Under the pieces are notes generated by a model that had not been told where the DNA came from, searched no databases, and was given only the letters and a program-made list of their open reading frames with translations. Both the position numbers and the translations under genes were made by a program. From Stomorhina lunata (taxonomy: Eukaryota > Arthropoda > Insecta > Diptera > Rhiniidae): a DNA stretch of 64,000 bases. The DNA is taken from contig OW121743.1 in NCBI GenBank assembly GCA_933228675.1, positions 113,447,781 through 113,511,780 of the forward strand, read 5' to 3'. Shown here in pieces: positions 49,441-62,200 of the stretch (positions are counted from its first letter, which is position 1; every line of letters starts with the position of its first letter).

Positions 49441-50784
49441 ACCTAAACAAATGTCCTTTAAATAGATTTTTAGCAAAATTTCCAACAGCGCTAAAAATTT
49501 GTTTGCAAACAAACGAAAAAAAAAATTGGACCTAAAAATTCACTTGCCTTCGCTGATTTTCTAGGAAAAGAAAAAACTCATAAAAATTTACATAAAAACA
49601 TGCTCTAAAAATGCCAATATGTTGCACGAATAAACAAAGAGGCAGCCTACCAAAGTCGTGCAAAAAACTAGAACAATTTTTGTCCTCATAAAAATATTGT
49701 CAAGTAAAACGCAGCAGGAGGACGAGTATAGAAAATTTAAGGCTAAAGAATTTTTTTGTGTTGGCAATTTTTAGGTAAATCAAAAATTTTATGCTCTTAA
49801 ATATTTTTGAAGTTAAGATTGCGTAATATTACGCGTTTTATGCAAAAAAACATGCAAATTATTATGACGCAACATAAGACAATTTTACGGTCATAAACAT
49901 ATTTTATTGTGTCCTGTTCTGTCCCGTCTGTGTATTTTGCTGTTTCTGTATCATAGTATAAAGACTACTTTACAATTTATAAGTTACACTCATAAAAAGG
50001 TAGGGAATTTCTCAAGAATTTTTTCTGTTGTTTAAAAATTTTTGTTATAATTTTTTGTTACAGTTTTTTGTTTTAATTTCAATTCTCAGGATATTTTTAG
50101 TTCCTTTTTATTCCCGAAATTAATACAGATGCTTGTTGAAATCAGCGACTAAAGTCCTGCAAAAAATACTAATTTATGAATTTTTTCGCTTTAAATGAAA
50201 AATGCTTTAAGATGACCTGCATTATATTCACCACGTGATTTTTATGATCATGTCTTAGTTTTTTTTTCTAAATTTAAAACAATTCTTTATAATTATGTCA
50301 TCGTTATTGGTCTGTCGTAGCATAATTTTCCTGTTCTTAGGAAATCCGCTTTTGTTTTGAGTGCAAAAAAATAAATGCAAGGTCAGCGAACAAAAAACTG
50401 CACTAAAAATTGGTCAAAAAACTAGTTCAATGTTTTATGGTTTCGTTCAATTTTTTGTTACCTCATAATGAAATGTTAGTTTTTTTGTCGGTCAAAACAA
50501 TTAGTTTTTAAGATTTTAACATTTTTTTTTGGTGCAAGAATTGTTTTTTTTTTTTTGTTATTCATTGATTTTTTTTGGCGAGAATTTTTTGTTGCAGAAA
50601 AATTTTAGACAAAATACGGTAGTTTCTTATTATCCTTCAAAAATATCCTACTTCTGTTTTGTGTCTGGAAATGATCCTTCAATTAAAAATTCAATGAAAA
50701 TATATGAAATGATATTTCTAGTTCAAGGAAATAAAGTTAATTAAAGTTAAAACATGGTTTACTAAGCATAATTTATCAAATTCT

Positions 50785-50825
50785 GTCTGGGTTCGAGCCC
50801 CAGTCACAGCAAATGTTAATTTCTG
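50785..50825 (+). repeat. tRNA-like T-arm fragment
   Basis: GTCTGGGTTCGAGCCCCAGT has a perfect B box and a 5-bp T stem (CTGGG/CCCAG). No upstream A box or acceptor stem is present, so it is a SINE or tRNA scrap rather than a gene. The same words occur inverted at 51345-51365. Confidence 0.5.
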
Positions 50826-51080
50826 TAATTACTAATTTCTGTTAAAATTATTTATTACATAACATCCATCTACGGTAAGACCTATAGCATTAGTAAGCCG
50901 TCGACGTAAAAGAAATAAAATTGGCTATAGAGCAAATGCGTCTAAATGGCGCACTATGGTAATTCTGCTCCCAAAAAGCCATTTTTTGACCACCACTTTT
51001 AAAAAATCGAATGATGCAGTTCTATAGAGAAGAGTCTGGATATTAAGGATCAATAATTGTTTTCAAGCAAAAGTTATACT

Positions 51081-52390
51081 ATCCCAGCAAAACTTTTAAT
51101 TACCAAATAATGAGTTAAACAGCTAAACTATTGAACACGAACTACTTACTCATTCACTGTTTAAGTCATTACATTAACGTGGGGATGTCATTGGAGGCAA
51201 GTACTTACCAATTGCAGAAAAGTAATGACTTGGGTAAGCAATTTGAAAGCAACAACAACAACAACAGCAACAACTTTTTTGTTGTTGTTTTATTAAAAAC
51301 ATATATTTTTAAACGAAATACAAATTTTTTTGTATGATCCCATGGGGGCTCGAACCCAGACCCTCCGACTGCTAGGCAGAGACTCTTCCACTGAGCTACT
51401 TCATATGTTGAAAACTTAGCAGCTTATAATTAATATAAACAATTTTTATTTTTAGATCCAAAATCATGTAAAAATAACTTTGGTTTTCCCTGTTTTTTTT
51501 TTGCTTTGTTGTAATTTTTGGAAAAATTTTTATACGATTTTTTGTAATTATTTTAAAATTTTTTTAAAATTATTTTAAAACTTAAAGAATTTTAATCTTC
51601 TTTTTTGTATAAGTTTTTACATAAGATTGACTCTTACTTACTTAAATGTTACAACCTGTTAAGGTCAAAGTCCGAGCATATTTTAGAATTCCATGGATTT
51701 CGATCTTGTGCGAATATTCTCCAATTTTATAGGCCAAGCTTTGAAAAATGTTCCTCTACTTGGTCTTTCTATAGAAGTTTCGGACATCCTCCTCTAATAT
51801 TAGGTAGTGGGACATTTCAATTCTAATTTTATCCTCTTCATTGTATTTTTTTTTTTCAAGAGATGGTTACTAGCCCGTAATCCTAACCCATTTTTATCGA
51901 TCTTATGGGACAACTATCGGAACATGTTAACTCACAATATTAATGGGTGTTAAACTAGCTCCCCGGGTGATACCATGAGGAGGTGTGTGTCCACAGTTGA
52001 GATGAAGGATGACCCAGATAAGTTGGGCTTACCAAGTTAAGACCAATTAGAATCGTGTTTGGTATTCAACATCCCCTACATAATCAAAATTGACTCATGA
52101 TGGTATTTTTTCATTAACGTGAGTTAGTTTTACAAATTTTTTTTACAGAAGATAATATTTAAGTTCTTAAAATGCAAAAATCATTTAAAAAGACTCTTTT
52201 AATAAAAAAAAACTAAAAAAAATTGTTGCCCTTGGTGGGCTTTAAACCGGGGCCATTCAGTTTAAATTAACATCTTAATTACAAATAAGTACTTCTGTAA
52301 TAACTTATTATTTATTCGGATGGTATGTTGTAGTCGTTACAAGGTAACCAGTTATCAGAGTACTTGCCATTACCAAAGTTTTGCTGGGAT
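51081..52390. mobile_element. CCCAGCAAAAC element (element Z)
   Basis: 1.31 kb bounded by ATCCCAGCAAAACTTT and its inverse AAAGTTTTGCTGGGAT, sitting where the opposite arm of the inverted repeat has uninterrupted sequence. AT lies on both sides of the CCCAGC ends. Subterminal AAGTACTT/GTAATGACTT words recur (51200-51240, 52290-52370). It contains a tRNA-like piece (51340-51412), CAA and TTG runs that can pair (51249-51293), and repeat blocks shared with 29.7 and 45.3 kb. No transposase seen. Confidence 0.75.
51340..51412 (-). pseudogene. tRNA-derived sequence
   Basis: The minus strand reads TAGCTCAGTGGAAGAG (A box) and GGGTTCGAGCCCC (B box) at correct spacing, with an anticodon-arm-like CTCTG/CGGAG stem. 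The acceptor strands do not pair and the T stem is mismatched, so it is a tRNA pseudogene or the head of a tRNA-derived SINE, not a working tRNA gene. Confidence 0.65.
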
Positions 52391-52862
52391 ATGTTACAAA
52401 AAAGGCATTGAATTGTGCTTAATGTTCTAAAACGAAAAGTGATGAAATGTTTCATCAAACCCAGTAGCTCAGAAATTTAATATAGTTTTTCAGATTTCAT
52501 CTTTATGTCGATTATATAAAAGTACAGGGCCTTGGTTTTAGTCTGCAGAAGAAAATAACTTTATCATGTATATAGTTTAGAGATATCGGGAATTAAAAAA
52601 AGCTCTACAAAATTCAGTGTTTTCATTTTTCTTTGAACAAAAACTAAGTTTGCTCGGTCTTGCTCGGTACTCCCTCCATAACCATGTAAAAGGTGAAAGT
52701 CTCTTCTTTGGATTGCAAGAAAAAAATTCACCGAAATTTACCGATCGTAGAACAAAGTTAAAAATTTTCTGAAAAAAGTCAAGTAAATTGTTAGACATAA
52801 TTTAAGCAAAAAGTCTTGTAGTCCTTTAGGCGTAACTTTTTAATCAGATTATATTTAAGTGT

Positions 52863-53177
52863 GAGCCGCCGTGGTATAGCAGGTTAGTCATCCTCCCAGC
52901 ATACCAGAGGCCCAAGTTCGATCCCTGGCCAAACTCACTTGAAAAAATAAATTTTCAAAAAAGCTGCGGTTCACCTCATAACTCAGCTAGCCACTGGTTA
53001 TTGAGTATTAGGCTATGTAAAACTTCTCTAACTAATGCATTTGCCGTTCGGAGCCGGCGTTAAAACGTAGGTCCCTTTCAATGAGTCTAAAAATAGAATC
53101 GGATGCAGCTCATTGTCTGAGAGAAGTACCCCTTGTTCCAATTGGAATGTTGTCGGGGAATTATGTATGTATGTATG
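52863..53177 (+). mobile_element. tRNA-derived SINE, copy 2, with 13-bp target duplication
   Basis: A box TGGTATAGCAGGTT at 52872-52885 and B box AGTTCGATCC at 52915-52924; body nearly identical to 29218-29530; 3' tail is (TATG)n. TATATTTAAGTGT flanks it on both sides (52850-52862, 53178-53190). The opposite arm of the inverted repeat lacks it, giving an empty-site comparison inside the window. Confidence 0.95.
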
Positions 53178-53819
53178 TATATTTAAGTGTAGGTCCCCTT
53201 GAAGTCAACGGATTTCAACCAAACTTGATAGAGCTCTTTTTCGGTCAACCAATAGACTATTTTTGCACTAAGATTGAAACATAAAATCATGCTAAGAGTA
53301 AATAAAAAGTAAAATTTACTATCTCCATCTTATCCTTGTTTATTGTTTACACGCATGATATCTCGTTTTAATATTTTTGTTATTTATTTTGTATTTAAAT
53401 TAAAAATTCGAACGAAAAATATGAATTTTGAACCCCATCGTCTCCGATTTTGTTCAAATTTTTTATACAATTTTGCTCATTTTTAGAGTTCTTCTTCGCT
53501 TTCGTTAAGATTTTATGGCAGTCCAAAGTTAATTTTTTTCAAGATTTTGTTTAAAACATACCCATGGGATCGGAAAATAATAGACTTTTTGTAAAACTTA
53601 TACATTGAGAAAAAAATGAAAAATAAGTGAAAAATTGGGCTCCTAGACAGGTACCCCAACGGTTAGTCTAATTTCAACCAAAACTAATAGAGCTCTTTTT
53701 TGAATTAATTAATTGACGTTTGTAGAATTTCATTAAAGTCTGTTTAGAATTGCGACTTGTACATTGAAAATAAAAATGGGTGAAAAATTAGGGTCCAGGG
53801 AGATTTCATTGACTTTTCC

Positions 53820-55340
53820 AAAAAGTAACTTTTAAGGCCAAATTTACGGAATTTCGTTGCATTGGAAAGACCAGAATTACTAAAAACTGTTATAGTTGGA
53901 AATGGTGTAGTTGAAATATAAAATTTTGAAAAGACAAATAAGCATTTTCAAATAAAAAACACCATTTTCAGTATATCCCTAAAGAAAACCGTTTATAAAT
54001 ATTACTCATAATTTTAAATCAATTTGTAAATTTCTTGGTAACGTTTTGTTTTCTCAAAATTTCCTAAAACCTCTGTCCATAAAAAATCACAACATTTTGC
54101 AATATTAAGTAATCCTTTAACCTGAGAAGTCAAGGTACAAATTTTCATATTCCTGGAAACAAATTTTTTATGCTTCAACCTTAATGTTTCCTTAAAAAAG
54201 CCAAAACAACTCTTTATAACTCTTGCTTTTTCTAACAAAGCAAATTCTTAACTATTACCCTTTTTCTTGCTAAAAAAAAAATCCTTTCCTTATGTTAAAA
54301 AACCTCTAAAAAAATCCTTTAACATAAAAATTCAGAGAAATTGCAAAACATTAAATTTTTTTATCCATAAAAAACAAAGAGTCTACAAATTACTTACATA
54401 CATCCCGAAACGTCATTATCATGCAACATTGTATGAGTTTCCGCGTTTTTTGTTTAATTCTGTTTAAAAACTTTGGCTGAAAGGCAAAAGGAGTGAGTGG
54501 GTAGGGTTTATTAGTCTGTCTGTCTGTCTGTCTGTGCAACATCAGCTAAAAAACGTAATCATATATAATGTTGCGTTTTGTTAAACAAACCATAAAATTT
54601 TTATAATTTATGTTGTTGTTGCTGTATGTGTGCAAATTACTTAACTCTACACCTTTTTGCAGCAGCAGCAGCATCATCAGCACCAACAACACTTTGGCAC
54701 CTTTATGGTTTTAGGTTGTAATGTCCTTGTCGTAACTCATAAAATTGATGTTGCTGCTGCTGTTGTTGCAAACGTTTTTTTTTTAGCGAAACAATAAGGC
54801 AACACTTTATACATGAGTGAATCCTTTTATTTACCACTTTCTCTGGGATCCTTTAGCAACAAAAAGCGAAAAAATATTGTAGATGTTTAAGTATTTATTA
54901 TGAGTTATGTTTTTTATTCTTTTGTCTTGTATTGTTGTCCTTTTTGCCTTTACGTTGCTTAATTTTAACAAATACACTTACAGACAGAGACACTAAAAAA
55001 GAAGGAGTTGTTGCATAAATGCACAGCCATAAAATACCGTTATGCTTTTCTGTTGTTGTTTTTGCGTTAATCCTTGCTTTTTTTTGTTTTATTTAAGCGT
55101 CAGCGGAATTCACAATTACTTTATGTTACAACACCAACTTCTGGCTCTTTTCTTGTGTTTTATTTTTTGTGTAATTTTACACAACCCATCACAAAACGCA
55201 ACATGAGAATGTAAACAAAATGTCACAATAATGTGAAAGGAGTAGAGGAAGGATTTGAATTTTAAAATAAGGACTTGGGTTTTTCTGTCTTTCAAAGCCC
55301 TGATGACAGCCGTTCATTGTTTTGAGTTTGTATTTTCTCA
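53820..55340. other. Single-copy non-coding stretch with microsatellites
   Basis: No gene recognised. (TCTG)n at about 54512-54535; GCA/CAG and TGC/TTG trinucleotide runs at 54655-54690 and 54748-54770. Frames at 54014-54467 lack motifs. 54480-55300 resembles fly regulatory DNA in composition. Confidence 0.4.
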
Positions 55341-55344
55341 TACA

Positions 55345-58090
55345 GAAAATTTTCTATGAAAAAACCTTTTATTGAAATTTTTTATGAAAAAAAAACAATA
55401 TAGGAAATTTTCTATAAAAATAATTTTTATTAAAATTTTCTAAGAAAAAATTTTATATCGAAATTTTCTAAGAAAAAATTTTATATCGAAATTTTTCTAT
55501 GAAAAAAATTTATATCGAAATTTTCTATAAAAAAATTTATATCGAAAATTTTCTATGAAAAATTTTTATGTCGAAAACTTTCTATGAAAAAATTTTATAT
55601 CGAAAATTTTCAATAACAAAATTTTATATCGAAATTTTTTATGAAAAAATTTTACATCGAAAATTTTCTATGAAAAATTTTTATATGGATAATTTTCTTT
55701 GAAAAAATTGTATATCAAAAATTTTCTATTAAAAAATTTTATATCGAAAATTTTCAATGAAAAATTTTGTATCAAAAATTTTACATCGAAAATTTTCTAT
55801 GAAAAATTTTTATATGGATAATTTTCTTTGAAAAAATTGTATATCAAAAATTTTCTATTAAAAAATTTTCTATTAAAAAATTTTATATCGAAAATTTTCA
55901 ATAAAAAATTTTGTGTCAAAAATTTTTTATGAAAAAAATTTTATATCAAAATTTTTATGGATTTTTTTTTTATATAGGAAATTTTCTCTGAAAATAATTT
56001 ATATCGTAAAGTTTCTATGAAAAAATTTTATATCGAAATTTTCGATGAAAAAATTTTATATCAAAAATTTTCTATGAAAAAATTTTATATCCAAATTTTC
56101 TATAAAAAAATTTATAATAAAAATTTTGTATGAACAAATTTTTTATAAAAATTTTCTATGAAAAAATGTTATATAGAAAATTTTCTATGAAAAAATTTTG
56201 TATCAAAATTTATTATGAAAAAATTTTATATCGAAATTTTCTATGAAAAAATTTTATATCAATAATTTTTAAAGAAAAAATTTTTAATCAAAAATTTTCA
56301 AAGAAAAATTTATATAGAAAATTTTGTATGAAAAAAATTTATATCGATATTTTCTACAAAAAAGAAAATTTATATCGAAATTTTCTACAAAAAAATTGTA
56401 TATCAAAATTTTCTATGAAAAAAATTTATATAGAAAATTTTCTATGAAAAAAATTTATATCAAAAATTTTCTATTAAAAAGTTTTATATCGAAATTTTCT
56501 ATGAAAAAAATTTTATATCAAAAATTTTCTATCAAAAAATTTTATATCGAAATTTTGTAAGAAAAAATTTTATAGCAAACATTTAATATCAAAATTTTCT
56601 ATGAAAAAATTTTACATCGAAAATTTTTATGAAAAAATTGTATATCGAAAATTTTCTATGAAAAAAATTTATATCGAAATTTTGTATGAAAATGTTGTGT
56701 ATCGAAAATTTTCTATGAAAAAATTTTATATCGAAATTTTCTTTGAAAAAAATTTTATATCGAAATTTTATATCGAAAATTTTCTATGAAAAAATTTTAT
56801 ATAGAAAATTTTCTAAAAAAAACATTTTCTGTGAAAAAAATTTATATCAAAAATTTTCTATGAAAAAATTGTATGTCGAAAATTTTTTTATGAGAAGATT
56901 TTATGTCGAAATTTTTTTGGAATTTTTTTATGAACAAATTTTATAAAGGAAATTTTCTATGAAAATAATTTATATCGTAAATTTTCTATGAAAAATTTTA
57001 TATCGATATTTTCTACGAAAAAATTTTTTATCAAAAATTTTCTATGAAACAATTTTATATCGAAATTTTCTATAAAAAAATTTTATATCGAAATTTTCTA
57101 TAAAAAAATTTTATATCGAAATTTTCTATAAAAAAAAAATATGTAATGAAAATTTTTTATGAACAAATTTTTTATCGAAATTTTCTGTGAAAAAATGTTA
57201 TATAGAAAATTTTCTATGATATAAAATTTTCTATGAAAAAATTTTATATCGAAAATTTTCTATGAAAAAATTTTGTGTCGAAAAAATTCTATAAAAAAAT
57301 TTTATGTCGAAATTTTTTGTGGAAAAATTTTATATCGAAAATTTTCTATGGAAAAATTTTATATCGATAATTTTCATTAAATAATTTTCTGTAAAAAAAA
57401 ATTTTAAACGAAATTTTCTATGAGAAAATTTAATATCGAAAATTTTCTATAAAAAAATTTTGTATCGAAATTTTCTATGAAAAAATTTAATATCGAAATT
57501 TTCTATGAAAAAAATTTTATATCGAAAATTTTCTATGAAAAAATGTTGCATCGAAAATTTTCTATGAAAAAATTTTGTATCGAAAATTTTCTATGAAGAA
57601 ATTTTATATCGAAAATTTTCTATGAAAAAATTTTGTGTCGAAAAAATTCTATGAAAAAATTTTATGTCGAAATTTTTTGTGGAAAAATTTTATATCGAAA
57701 ATTTTCTATAAAAAAATTTTGTATCGAAATTTTCTATGAAAAAATTTAATATCGAAATTTTCTATGAAAAAAATTTTATATCGAAAATTTTCTATGAAAA
57801 AATGTTGCATCGAAAATTTTCTATGAAAAAATTTTGTATCGAAAATTTTCTATGAAGAAATTTTATATCGAACATTTTTCATGAAAAAATTTTATGTAAA
57901 AATTTTTCTATGAAAAAAAATTTATATCAAAATTTTCAATAAAAAAGATTTTATATCGAAATTTTCTATGAAAAAATTTTATATTGAAATTTTCTATCAA
58001 AAAATTTTATATCGAAAAATTTCTGTAAAAAAATGTTATAAAAAAAATTTCGTTTTACATATAAAATTTTCTATGAAAATAATTGATATC
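55345..58090. repeat. 29-bp AT-rich tandem array, about 95 units
   Basis: Unit TTTTCTATGAAAAAATTTTA followed by TATCGAAAA. Higher-order duplications: a GTTGCATCG-containing block at 57545 recurs at 57804 (offset 259, about nine units), and a TATATGGATAATTTTCTTTG block at 55681 recurs at 55809 (offset 128). All Lys/Phe/Ile-rich frames here (56324-56946) are repeat translations. Confidence 0.95.
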
Positions 58091-59200
58091 GAATGATCAG
58101 TCTATGAGAGCTATAACATTATAGCTCGTTTCATTGAGAATTATATTTGAAAATAATAAAAATTTGATAAGACTCATTTAGTTAATCCATTTAATCGTAA
58201 TTATTATTTATGAGAATTTAACCCGTTTATCAAATATCAAACTCTACCAGCTACAACACGTGTATCGATAGGATACACATAACAATGCAGCAAATCCTTT
58301 AGATAAACTTGACTAAAACTTGTCATTCTCATAAATGATTCTAATATCCTTTAAACAATTCAATGATAAAGTGTGACTGCATGTGTGTAGCTGAGTCTAA
58401 TTCTTTCGATTTTTTTTAGCTAAATTCTCATCCCAAAAAAAAGACTCTAAATAAATTACCAAGATTGACGAGCAATAGATTGGCCTCAGTTTTTTGGTAA
58501 AGTATAAAATAAAATGTATTAAGCGTTAAATAAACGTATGATCTAAAGAGTAAAAGAATATTGACAAAGCGTTTATGATTAGGCGTTTTATGAGACATTT
58601 ACCCAACAAAGAAATGAATTTAATGTGGGAAAGGATTTAACCTTGAAAATTCTAGATTTTGTATGCTAACCCCTTTCATTTTAGGTTAGATAAGTATTTT
58701 ATAGTAAGTCAAGATAAAGTTTTTTGTAGCTGTTGGAAAATAATCCATCCCCAAATGTTTGTGGAGTAAAACTTTTGCTGTTTTAATTGTAAGAGGTGTT
58801 TTCCAAGGAAATGAAATAAAAGCCTCCTGTTCGTATTCAAAAACTTTCTTTGCTTTCGAAATTATTTACAAAATTCCTGGTTGTGAATTAATTATGAGGT
58901 GTCGCTGTGCTAATTTATTATGGAGTGTTGAGTGCCACTAATGCCTGGCGCTGGTAACCCAGCCATATGCCATTATTTGACATTGTGTTCGGAATAATTT
59001 ATAAGATTTAGTTTAACAAGGAAGACATTTATTTAAAGGATTAAAGGGTGGCAATAGAGGAAGTATTAGAAGCAGTAATATTTTAAAGTAAAATAATTTT
59101 AAATTCTCTTTAAACAGAAAATTTATTTAAAAGAGTTGAATTTACTGTTACTTTTATTGAATTTTTTGAACATGTATTTTAAATTTTAAGTTTGTATGAG
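58091..59200. other. Single-copy non-coding stretch
   Basis: Mixed AT-rich sequence with no repeats recognised apart from a short palindrome (GAGCTATAACATTATAGCTC, from about 58109). The 60-codon frame at 58759-58941 has no motif. Confidence 0.4.
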
Positions 59201-62200
59201 TTTATGTCGCTCAATATAAAATTTCGGCCAAAAATGCAAACATAAGCAGATAATTTATATATTGTTGTAAAGCTGAGACTTCAACCTACAATTTGAGATC
59301 AATTTAGTTGTATTGGTTTTCATTGACAAAAGTTGTGTTATTTTAAAATCTTTGTTTCTGTTAACTGAAAAAAAATTATATAAGTTGACCACATATAAAT
59401 AAAATCAATCCTCAGTTTGTACTTGTGCCTATATTTAATCCAGGCTATAATTTTGGTAAGTTTTTGAGGTTAATTCAGTTCATGTCGCTCAATATTAAAT
59501 TTCGGCCGAACATGCAAACATAAGCAGATGATTTATGTATTGCTGTTAAGCTAAGACTTTAGTCTTCACTTTAAACTAAAGTTTTTTATATCCTTATATT
59601 TTGTATATCCTTATTTAACTTGAAATTTTCTGCTAACTGAAAGTAAATTAATAAGAGTTAAGCACATATGAAATTAATGCTCAGTTTTAAATTGTATTCA
59701 TATTTAAACCTAACTATAACTATGGCATGTTTTTGAGATTAATTCAAAATTACTTACGGTCCATGTTGCTCAATATTGATTTTCGGCCAACTATTCAAAC
59801 ATAGGCAGATTTATATATTGTTGTAAAGCTCATATTTCATTGTTTAATTTCAGATAAATTTAGTTTTATTCGTTTTTATTTGCAAAATTAATATATTCTT
59901 TTAAAACTTTGAATTTTTTGTTTACAGAAATTTTAAATAAGTTGAGAATATATAAAATCAATGCGCAGTTTTAAGTTGTGCCCATAGTTAATCCAGGCTA
60001 TCATTTTGGTATGATTTTTAGATTAATTGTAAATTTAATGTTTATATGGCTCAATATTGAGTTTCGCCTAAATATGCAAACATAAGCATATGATTTATAT
60101 ATTGTTAAAAAGCTAAGACTTCAGCCTGCAATTTAAAATAAATTAAGTTTTGTAGGCTTTTATTGAAGGAAATAAAATCCTGTTGAAATTCAAACTTTTC
60201 AGTTTACTAAAAATTATGTATTTCAATTAACTTTAATACTTATTGAAGCTATCCACACTTTTGGTCATAATCAGTAAAATCTATCGCCTTGGAATGCTTT
60301 TGTGTTTAATTCAAAATTTGACTTCTATCAGTTCATGTCGCTCATTATTGGCCAAATATGCAAACATAAGCAGATGATTTATATTTTATTGTACAGCTAA
60401 GACTTAAGCCTGAAATTTAAGATAAATTTAGTTTTTCAGGCTTTTACTGGTAACGGTTATATCCTTTAGAAACATCAATTTTTCAGTTAACTGAAAATTA
60501 TTTCAAATGAGTTGAATACTCTTTTGGTCATATTCAGTTCAATCTATCACCTAGGTTAGTTTTTGAGCACAATTCAAAATGTTACTTTTATTAGCTAACG
60601 TCGCTCAATATTGAATTTCGGCCAAATATGCAAACATATGCAGATGATTTATATATTGTTAAAAAGCTAAGACTTTAGCCGACAATTTGAGATAAATTTG
60701 GTTTTGTAGGCTTTTTTGATAAAGGTAATATCTTGAAACTTAAAATTGTTAATAAAACAAACTGTTAATTCTTTGAATACATATAAAAGCAGATCATTGA
60801 CTTTAATTTTGTTTATATTTTAAATTTTTAATTTTATTAGACCATGTCGCTCAATATTGAATTTCGGACAAATATGCAAACATAAGCAGTTGATGTATAT
60901 CGTGTTCTGAAACTAAGACTTTATTCTTCAATATGAGACAAATTTAGTTTTGTAGGTGTTTGCTAATAAAAGTAATATCTCTTTGTAACATAAAAATTTC
61001 TCTTACTGAAAATTATTTCCAAATATTGAATACCTAATAAAAGCAATTCACTGTTTTTTTCATATTTAAACCAATCTATAGCATTGGTATGTTTTTGAGC
61101 ATATTTAAAATTTTAATTATAAATATATATAAGATCATGTCAAAGCTCATTATAGATTTTTCAGCAAATATGCAAAAATATGCAGATAAATTATATAGTG
61201 CTATAAAGCTTAGACTATATGCTTAAAACAAAAATAAATCTAGCATTGTAGGCATTCAGGGAAGAAAGTTATATCCTTTTAAAACTAAAAAAATTAAAAA
61301 AAAGATTTTACATTTTTTTACTATAACAAAAATGTTAAGTACAGCTTCTTTCTAAAGCCTCTGTCAAAATATGCGTATTAAAAATTTTAAATTTTAATTA
61401 TTTTTAGATCATGTCGCTCATTATTAATTTTCCGGCAAATATGCAAAAATATGCAGATGATTAATATTTTGCTGTAAAGCATAGACTACAGCCTTAAATC
61501 AAAAATAAACAATTTTTTTAAGGTAACATAAATGTTAAGTACAGCTTCTTTCTTAAGCCTCCGTGAAAATATGCGTATTCAAAATTTTAATTATTTTTAG
61601 ATCATGTCGCTCATTATTGATTTTCTCAAAAACTTGCAAAACTATGCAGATAATTAATATTTAGCTGTAAAGCTTAGACTACAGCCTTAAAACAAAAATA
61701 AATTTAGATTTGTACACATTCAGAGAAGAAAGTTATATAAAACTAAAAAAAATAAAAAAAAGATTTAACAATTTTTTTAAGATAACAAAAATGTTAAGTA
61801 CAGCTTCTTTCTAAAGCCCCCGTCAAAATATGCGTATTAAAAATTTTAAATTTTAATTATTTTTAGATCATAGGGCTCATTATTGATTTTCGGGAAAGTA
61901 TGCAAAAATATGCAGATGACTAATATTTAGCTGTAAAGCTTAGACTACAGCCTTCAAACAAAAATAAATTTAGGTTTGCAGACATTCAGAGAAGAAAGTT
62001 ATATTCTTTTAAAGCTAAAAAAAAAAAATAAAAAAAAAGATTTAACAATTTTTTTTTAAGGTAACATAAATGTTAAGTACAGCTTCTTTCTTAAGCCTCC
62101 GTGAAAATATGCGTATTAAAAATTTTAATTATTTTTAGATTATGTCGCTCATTATTGATTTTCTTAAAAACCTGCAAAACTATGCAGATGATTTATATTT

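Larger units (their letters stand above)
50270..53800 (-). repeat. Large inverted repeat, right arm with insertions
   Basis: Inverse of 47545-49440, lengthened by element Z (51081-52390) and a SINE (52863-53177), both absent from the left arm, so both inserted after the two arms formed. The outermost part (53600-53800) is inverse ~150-bp repeat sequence. A related fragment (CTGC.CTAAAAATTGGTCAAA) also occurs at about 63208-63240. Confidence 0.8.

Noticed and set aside
51340..51412. Functional tRNA gene on the minus strand
   Set aside because: A and B boxes are good, but the acceptor strands do not pair and the T stem is mismatched.
48492..52798. Similar frames in both arms of the inverted repeat
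   Set aside because: The two arms differ by stops and indels, with no sign of coding constraint, and no family is recognisable.
56324..56946. Long Lys/Phe/Ile-rich open frames
   Set aside because: They are translations of the 29-bp AT-rich array and share no feature with real proteins. The same applies to frames at 31411-32195 and the segment 5263-5463.
58600..58620. ACCCAACAAAG as a left end of another element X relative
   Set aside because: No TTTGTTGGG partner found to its right in the window.
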